Assembly: GCA_031278675.1 (NCBI GenBank)
Contig: JAITJY010000097.1
Location: 1 to 8,158 of the forward strand
Direction: 5' to 3'
Origin: Bifidobacteriaceae bacterium
Lineage (GTDB): Bacteria > Actinomycetota > Actinomycetes > Actinomycetales > WQXJ01
Length of the DNA: 8,158 nt
This document shows, one piece after another, positions 1 through 4,770 of this stretch. A program made the position numbers and the translations under genes. Position 1 is the first letter of the stretch. Every line of letters starts with the position of its first letter. The notes beneath the pieces were generated by a model. The model was not told where the DNA came from, did no database searches, and saw nothing but the letters and a program-made list of their open reading frames with translations.

Positions 1-408
1 CACGCGGTGGCTCAGGGACTACCGGACCCGCTGCGCGGCACCATCGATGGGCCGATCGGGCGGCTGCCCGGCGCGTTCAAGTTTGGGATTGTTGACGGCG
101 GTAAGCCGTCCATCACGCATTACGAATTGCTTGAGGCGTTCCCCGGCGCGGCGTTGCTGCGTGTCGAACTAGAAACGGGCCGCACCCACCAGATCAGGGT
201 TCATCTGGCCGCATTGGGTCACCCCCTGGTGGGTGACCCTTTCTACGGGGCTGATCCGCGCCTGGCGGAACGGTTGGGCCTGCACCGGCAGTGGCTGCAC
301 GCGGCCGCCTTGGCCTTCGACCATCCGGTGACTCGCGTACCGCTCCGCTTAGAGGCACCGTATCCGGAAGATCTCGCGGCGGCGTTGGCGTTGCTGCGCG
401 CGGCGTGA
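1..408 (+). CDS. RluA/RluD-family 23S rRNA pseudouridine synthase, C-terminal part (5' truncated by window edge)
   Basis: The frame is open from base 1 to the TGA at 406-408, so 135 residues of a longer protein are visible. The diagnostic family block LETGRTHQIRVHLAALGHPL is encoded at about 172-231, followed by VGDPFYGADPRLAERLGLHRQ-type sequence, the conserved QWLHA (about 289-303) and a C-terminal PYPEDLAAAL segment. These belong to the catalytic domain of RluA/RluC/RluD enzymes, which isomerise uridine to pseudouridine in rRNA (RluD acts on large-subunit helix 69). The catalytic Asp motif (HRLD) and any S4 RNA-binding domain would lie upstream, outside the window. The first ATG or GTG codons seen here are internal and are not the real start. 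The gene ends 37 bp before dnaE on the same strand. The exact subfamily and target uridines cannot be decided from this fragment. Confidence 0.93.
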   Translation, partial: HAVAQGLPDPLRGTIDGPIGRLPGAFKFGIVDGGKPSITHYELLEAFPGAALLRVELETGRTHQIRVHLAALGHPLVGDPFYGADPRLAERLGLHRQWLHAAALAFDHPVTRVPLRLEAPYPEDLAAALALLRAA

Positions 409-431
409 CGCGACCTAGGGCCGCCTCGAAT

Positions 432-437
432 TAGACT
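432..437 (+). promoter_or_regulatory. Predicted -10 box (TAGACT) for a leaderless dnaE transcript
   Basis: TAGACT fits the actinobacterial SigA -10 pattern TANNNT and lies 8 nt before the dnaE ATG at 446. That spacing would put the transcription start at or within a base or two of the A of the ATG. No Shine-Dalgarno-like purine run precedes this ATG, which supports leaderless initiation. No convincing -35 hexamer is visible 16-19 bp upstream. The same hexamer sits at almost the same distance before hisD in this window. This is inferred from sequence pattern and spacing only. Confidence 0.5.
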
Positions 438-445
438 CTTCGTCC

Positions 446-3400
446 ATGGCTCTGACCCCCGGCAAGGACTTTGTCCATCTGCATGTCCACACCGAGTATT
501 CGATGCTTGATGGGGCCGCGCGGATCGCTGACCTGATGAAACGTTGCGAATTGCTGGGCCAGTCCGCTTTGGCGCTGACGGATCACGGGTCGCTGTTTGG
601 GGCGCATGCCTTCTGGTCGGCAGCGGTCAAGGCCGGCATCAAGCCGATCATTGGCTTAGAGGCGTATCTGACGCCCGGGTTGGCGCGTCAAGAACGCAAG
701 CGGGTTTTGTGGGGCACGGAGGCGCAAAGGGACGATGACGTCTCGGCGGGTGGCGCTTACACGCACATGACGTTGTTGGCTGAGACAACCGAGGGGATGC
801 ACAACCTGTTCCGGATGGGGTCTTTGGCGTCTCTGGAAGGCCAGTTCATCAAGCCTCGGATGGACCGGGATCTGTTTCACCGCTACGCGCGGGGACTGAT
901 CGGCACCACCGGTTGTCCGTCGAGTGAGGTGCAGACCCGCCTGCGGCTGGGCCAATGGGATGAGGCGGTGCGGGCAGCGGGCGAGTTTCAGGACATTCTG
1001 GGCCGGGACAACTATTTCGTTGAACTAATGGATCATGGCTTGGCGATTGAACGGCGGGTGGCGGCGGATCTGTTGCGTTTGGCCAAGACAATTGGGGCGC
1101 CTTTGGTGGCAACCAATGACTTGCATTATGTGGCCCCCGAGGATGCCGCCGCCCATGACACTCTCTTGTGTGTGCAATCCAATAGCATGATAGATGACCC
1201 GGGCCGGTTCAAGTTCGACGGCGAAGGCTATTACCTGAAGTCATCCGAGGAAATGCGTGAATTATGGCGGGAGTTGCCGGAGGCGTGCGATAATACCCTG
1301 TTGATTGCTGAACGGTGTAACACCGAGTTTGTTTCGCAGCCGGGTCATTATATGCCGCGGTTTGATGTCCCGCCGGGCGAGGATGAGGACTCGTGGTTTG
1401 TCCAGGAAGTCGAACGCGGTTTGGTGCGGCGTTTTCCGGATGGCGTGCCGCCGCAGGTGGCCTCCCAGGCAGCTTATGAAGAAAAGGTGATCGCGGACAA
1501 AGGCTACGCCGGATACTACTTGGTGGTGGCGGATTTCATTGGCTGGGCGCGGTCGCAGGGGATCAGGGTGGGGCCAGGGCGCGGTAGCGGCGCCGGGTCG
1601 ATGGCGGCCTACGCTTTGGGGATCACCGACCTGGACCCGTTGAAGAATGGGCTGATTTTTGAACGGTTCTTGAATCCGGAACGCGAATCGCTGCCGGACT
1701 TCGACGTGGACTTCGACGAGCGGCGCCGCGGCGAGGTGATCCGCTATGTGACGGACAAGTACGGCGCAGACCGGGTCTCGCAGATTGTGACCTATGGGAC
1801 TATCAAGGCCAAGCAGGCGCTGAAGGATTCGGCCCGGGTGCTGGGTTATCCTTTCTCGTTGGGGGAGCGGCTGACCAAGGCGTTTCCGGCGCCTGTCCAG
1901 GGCAAAGACCTGTCCTTGACGGACGTGTTCGACCCGCAACATGAGCGGTTTAGGGAGGGTGAGGCCTTCCGCGCGGTGTTTGAGTCCGACCCGGACGCCA
2001 GCCGCGTCCTAGCGACCGCGCGCGGCATTGAAGGCCTGGTGCGGCAGTGGGGGGTGCACGCCGCCGGCGTGATCATGTCCTCCGAGCCGCTGATCGACTT
2101 GATCCCCATCATGCGCCGCGAACAAGACGGCGCCACGATCACTCAGTTCGCCTATCCCGCGTGTGAGGATCTGGGGCTGGTCAAGATGGATTTCCTGGGG
2201 CTGCGCAACCTGACAATTCTGGAGGATGCGCTGGCCGGGATAGTGCTGAACGGGCACGCCCCGGTGGTGCTAGAAGACCTTCCTTTGGATGACCGGCCCA
2301 CTTACGAGTTGCTCGCCAGCGGGGACACCTTCGGGATCTTCCAGTTGGACGGGGCCGGGATGCAGGCCCTGCTCAAGCGGTTGCGGCCGGACAACTTTGA
2401 GGATATTTCCGCAGTTGGTGCCTTGTATCGCCCGGGTCCAATGGGAGCGGATTCGCATAACAATTATGCTGACCGGAAGAACGGGCGCCAACCGATCACT
2501 CCGATTCATCCAGAATTGGCTGAGCCGTTGGCGGATATCCTGGCCGGGACCTACGGGTTGATTGTGTACCAGGAACAGGTTATGTCGATTGCTCAGCGGT
2601 TGGCTGGCTACACATTGGGCCAGGCCGATTTGCTGCGCCGGGCCATGGGCAAGAAGAAGAAAAAGATCCTTGATGCGGAATATGCGCCGTTCAGCGCGGG
2701 CATGCGCCAGAACGGTTATTCTGAGGCAGCTATTTCGACGCTCTGGGAAATCTTGGTGCCGTTCTCTGATTATGCGTTCAATAAGGCGCATTCGGCGGCG
2801 TACGGCCTGGTGTCTTATTGGACCGCGTATTTGAAGTGCCACTATCCGGTTGAATATATGGCGGCACTGTTGACATCGGTGCGCAAAGAAAAAGATAAGC
2901 TGGCCCTCTACTTGGCGGAGTGCCGCCGGATGGGTATCACTGTGCTACCGCCGGACGTGAACTCGTCGGCGGCTGACTTCACGCCATCGGGCAGCGATAT
3001 CCGATTCGGGTTGACTGCGGTGCGCAACGTGGGCGAGGGTGTGGTCGAAGCGATTGTGCAGGCCCGCCGGGAGCGCGGCGCCTATACCTCGTTCCCGGAT
3101 TTCTTGTCGAAGGTGCCGGTGAGTGTGTGCAACAAGCGTGTGATTGAGTCTCTGATCAAGGCGGGGGCGTTCGATTCGTTCAACACGTCGCGGCGCGCCC
3201 TGGCGATGGCCCACGAGGACGCCGTCGATTCGGTGATGGCGCTCAAACGCAACGAGGCGGCGGGCCAGTTCGACTTGTTCGGCGAGGCGACGGGCATGGC
3301 TCAGGCGCTGACTACGGAGATCCCAAACCTGCCGGAATGGCCCAGTACCGTGAAACTAGCGTTCGAGCGGGATATGCTCGGCCTTTACGTCTCGGATCAC

Positions 3401-3985
3401 CCGCTATCCGGCCTGCGGGAGGCTTTGGCGGCGGCCGCCACACACCGCACCGCAGCGTTGGCGAATCATGAAATCAACCCGGATGGCACCTGGGTGACGG
3501 TGGCTGGGCTGCTCACGGGCTTGGACCGGCGCACATCCAAGAAGGGTGCCTTATATGCGCTGGCGGTCTTGGAAGACCTGGACGGGTCAGTGGAGGTCAA
3601 GTTCTTCCAAAAGGCGTACCAACAACACGCCGACAAGCTAGCGAATGACATACCCGTGGTGATCTCTGGCAGGCTGACCCGGGATGAGGCCGGCGTGGCG
3701 GCCATCTTCGCTCAGGAACTCAAGTTGCTGGACGCGGCCGCCCCGGCCGGCGGGCCGGCCACTGCGGTGGAGATCACGCTGCCGGCCAACCGCGTGACGG
3801 AGGCGATCGCCGCGAAACTGGTCGGCATTCTCGAAGCCCATCCCGGCCCGGCCCCAGTCCATCTCCGTCTGACCGAACCCACCAAGACCACGGTGGTGGC
3901 CCTCAACCAGGACCAGCGGGTGGCCAAGTCGGACGCGCTGTACGCCGACCTGAAGGCGAGCTTGGGGGCGAGTTGCGTCACATAG
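446..3985 (+). CDS. dnaE: DNA polymerase III alpha subunit (DnaE1 type)
   Basis: This encodes the replicative polymerase (1179 residues, close to the usual ~1180 of actinobacterial DnaE1), the catalytic core of the replisome. Domains in order: PHP domain (about 8-280) starting with HLHVH at 11-15; palm with GPGRGSGAGS at 376-385 and the first catalytic aspartates D420 and D422 in PDFDVDFD; third catalytic aspartate D582 in KMDFLGL; fingers with YRPGPM (661-666) and KAHSAAY (780-786); a helix-hairpin-helix/clamp-binding region with the candidate clamp motif QFDLF at 941-945; an OB fold (about 1015-1095); and a short C-terminal domain. All nine PHP metal-ligand positions appear filled (H13, H15, D22, H47, E72, H107, C157, D225, H227), as in mycobacterial DnaE1, whose PHP domain is known to proofread. 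The ATG at 446 places the conserved FVHLHVH motif at the usual distance from the N-terminus. No SD is seen; a -10-like TAGACT lies just upstream. The gene is intact. Confidence 0.98.
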   Translation: MALTPGKDFVHLHVHTEYSMLDGAARIADLMKRCELLGQSALALTDHGSLFGAHAFWSAAVKAGIKPIIGLEAYLTPGLARQERKRVLWGTEAQRDDDVSAGGAYTHMTLLAETTEGMHNLFRMGSLASLEGQFIKPRMDRDLFHRYARGLIGTTGCPSSEVQTRLRLGQWDEAVRAAGEFQDILGRDNYFVELMDHGLAIERRVAADLLRLAKTIGAPLVATNDLHYVAPEDAAAHDTLLCVQSNSMIDDPGRFKFDGEGYYLKSSEEMRELWRELPEACDNTLLIAERCNTEFVSQPGHYMPRFDVPPGEDEDSWFVQEVERGLVRRFPDGVPPQVASQAAYEEKVIADKGYAGYYLVVADFIGWARSQGIRVGPGRGSGAGSMAAYALGITDLDPLKNGLIFERFLNPERESLPDFDVDFDERRRGEVIRYVTDKYGADRVSQIVTYGTIKAKQALKDSARVLGYPFSLGERLTKAFPAPVQGKDLSLTDVFDPQHERFREGEAFRAVFESDPDASRVLATARGIEGLVRQWGVHAAGVIMSSEPLIDLIPIMRREQDGATITQFAYPACEDLGLVKMDFLGLRNLTILEDALAGIVLNGHAPVVLEDLPLDDRPTYELLASGDTFGIFQLDGAGMQALLKRLRPDNFEDISAVGALYRPGPMGADSHNNYADRKNGRQPITPIHPELAEPLADILAGTYGLIVYQEQVMSIAQRLAGYTLGQADLLRRAMGKKKKKILDAEYAPFSAGMRQNGYSEAAISTLWEILVPFSDYAFNKAHSAAYGLVSYWTAYLKCHYPVEYMAALLTSVRKEKDKLALYLAECRRMGITVLPPDVNSSAADFTPSGSDIRFGLTAVRNVGEGVVEAIVQARRERGAYTSFPDFLSKVPVSVCNKRVIESLIKAGAFDSFNTSRRALAMAHEDAVDSVMALKRNEAAGQFDLFGEATGMAQALTTEIPNLPEWPSTVKLAFERDMLGLYVSDHPLSGLREALAAAATHRTAALANHEINPDGTWVTVAGLLTGLDRRTSKKGALYALAVLEDLDGSVEVKFFQKAYQQHADKLANDIPVVISGRLTRDEAGVAAIFAQELKLLDAAAPAGGPATAVEITLPANRVTEAIAAKLVGILEAHPGPAPVHLRLTEPTKTTVVALNQDQRVAKSDALYADLKASLGASCVT

Positions 3986-4569
3986 ATCTCGCCGCGCCTC
4001 CCCCTGGCGAGGGCGGCGCTGGGGTGGGGGGACGGCATCGTGCAACGGAGCCTGGCACGCTGGGTGCACCACCGGCTCCCGCAGGCCGATGCCGCCCGCC
4101 CGCCTGGCCGGACCGGTGGGCGGCAGCGCTCGGGGTGCAGGGAGCGGGCGGGGTGGCGCTGGGGGCGGTGTGGGCGCTGGTCGCGCCCCGGCCCAGTGCG
4201 CGGTGGAGCGGTGATATCTGGGTTGCCGCCGATGATTTGGGGTTCAGCGCTGTGCAAGATGTCTGGTTCGCGGGGCTGATGGGCGTGGCGGGCTTGGCGC
4301 TGGGCTGTGCGCTGACTGCCTGGAGTGGGCGGCCCCGCTCGGCGTGGCGGATCGTGTGGTGGTTGGGCGGCGCGGTGGGTGCCAGTGTGCTCGCGGCTGG
4401 CGCTGGTGCGGCGCTGACCGGCGGTTTCGCGTCACCTGAGGTAGGCGCCACGGCGGTGGCCCCGGTCGAGTTGACCTCGCTGGGGCTGTTGGCACTGTGG
4501 CCTTTTGTGGCGGCGCTGGTCGTGATGCTGGCCCTCGCGGCCAGGGGACTGTTCGGCCGGACCTTCTGA
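3973..4569 (+). CDS. Small four-helix integral membrane protein, DUF2567-like
   Basis: Up to 198 residues. Four hydrophobic segments are visible at about 49-71 (WAAALGVQGAGGVALGAVWA...), 97-117, 126-149 and 166-191, ending with LALWPFVAALVVMLALAARG and the terminal GLFGRTF. Helix one ending in an 'LVAPRP' turn, an 'AADD...' loop, and a last helix with an 'L-WP-AAL' pattern before 'LFG' resemble, as I recall, the actinobacterial DUF2567 membrane family, whose function is unknown. The start is uncertain. TTG 3973 overlaps the dnaE end by 13 bp, and an in-frame GTG at 4024 would remove 17 low-complexity residues and may be better; neither has a strong SD. The first ~45 residues are Pro/Gly/Ala-rich and probably disordered or untranslated. 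It lies between dnaE and hisD on the same strand. Nothing links it mechanistically to either replication or histidine synthesis. Confidence 0.72.
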   Translation: MRHIDLAAPPPGEGGAGVGGRHRATEPGTLGAPPAPAGRCRPPAWPDRWAAALGVQGAGGVALGAVWALVAPRPSARWSGDIWVAADDLGFSAVQDVWFAGLMGVAGLALGCALTAWSGRPRSAWRIVWWLGGAVGASVLAAGAGAALTGGFASPEVGATAVAPVELTSLGLLALWPFVAALVVMLALAARGLFGRTF

Positions 4570-4577
4570 CACCAAAG

Positions 4578-4610
4578 TGACCCGTCTGCGCAGGTCAGGG
4601 CGTTGCGCCC
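4578..4610 (+). repeat. Two back-to-back inverted repeats downstream of the membrane-protein gene
   Basis: TGACC at 4578-4582 and GGTCA at 4593-4597 form a 5-bp inverted repeat with a 10-nt spacer that itself overlaps the palindrome CTGCGCAG (4586-4593). Directly abutting it, GGGCG (4598-4602) and CGCCC (4606-4610) form a second hairpin with a 3-nt loop. They start 9 bp after the upstream stop codon, where a terminator would be expected, but there is no T-run, so a classic intrinsic terminator is not supported. They could be a weak terminator, a 3'-end stabilising structure or an operator for the his operon. The remainder of the 4570-4770 gap also holds an 8-bp inverted repeat (CCGGTCCA 4649-4656 / TGGACCGG 4714-4721) and the hisD -10 box, and I see nothing else in it. 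Confidence 0.35.
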
Positions 4611-4757
4611 GGTAATGCGTCCCGCTGCGCGGCGGCTGCGTAGCTAAACCGGTCCAGACCCGGAATCGCGTGCATGGCGGCTGGACGGTGTTCTGCGGCG
4701 CGGGGGGCGTTCGTGGACCGGCCGGGAGCGCAGGCCAAAGTGGCGGCGGGGCGCGAA

Positions 4758-4763
4758 TAGACT
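4758..4763 (+). promoter_or_regulatory. Predicted -10 box (TAGACT) of the his operon, leaderless hisD start
   Basis: TAGACT lies exactly 7 nt before the ATG at 4771, the spacing expected when the A of ATG is the first transcribed base. It is preceded by GCGAA, and the dnaE box is preceded by CGAAT, so the two elements look alike. A competing reading is possible: GGAG at 4765-4768 is too close to ATG 4771 but would be a well-spaced SD (5 nt) for GTG 4774, which would shorten HisD by one residue. No -35 hexamer is recognisable. If the transcript is leaderless, no 5'-leader attenuator or T-box can operate from this promoter. Confidence 0.5.
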
Positions 4764-4770
4764 CGGAGTT

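Noticed and set aside
2650..2667. A-rich lysine run in dnaE as a programmed -1 frameshift site
   Set aside because: The sequence reads AAG AAA AAG, giving GAAAAAG rather than the slippery heptamer AAAAAAG. The frame continues normally into conserved DnaE sequence, and a Lys run after RRAMG is seen in the family.
4674..4760. 28-codon small ORF starting at ATG 4674 and ending 10 bp before hisD
   Set aside because: It has no SD, no His codons and no conserved features, and its stop codon is the first half of the presumed -10 box. A chance ORF of this size is expected in GC-rich DNA.
4570..4770. T-box or His attenuator before hisD, as known in some Corynebacterium his operons
   Set aside because: No T-box consensus (AGGGTGGNACCGCG-like) and no run of His codons was found, and the predicted promoter adjoins the ATG and leaves no leader.
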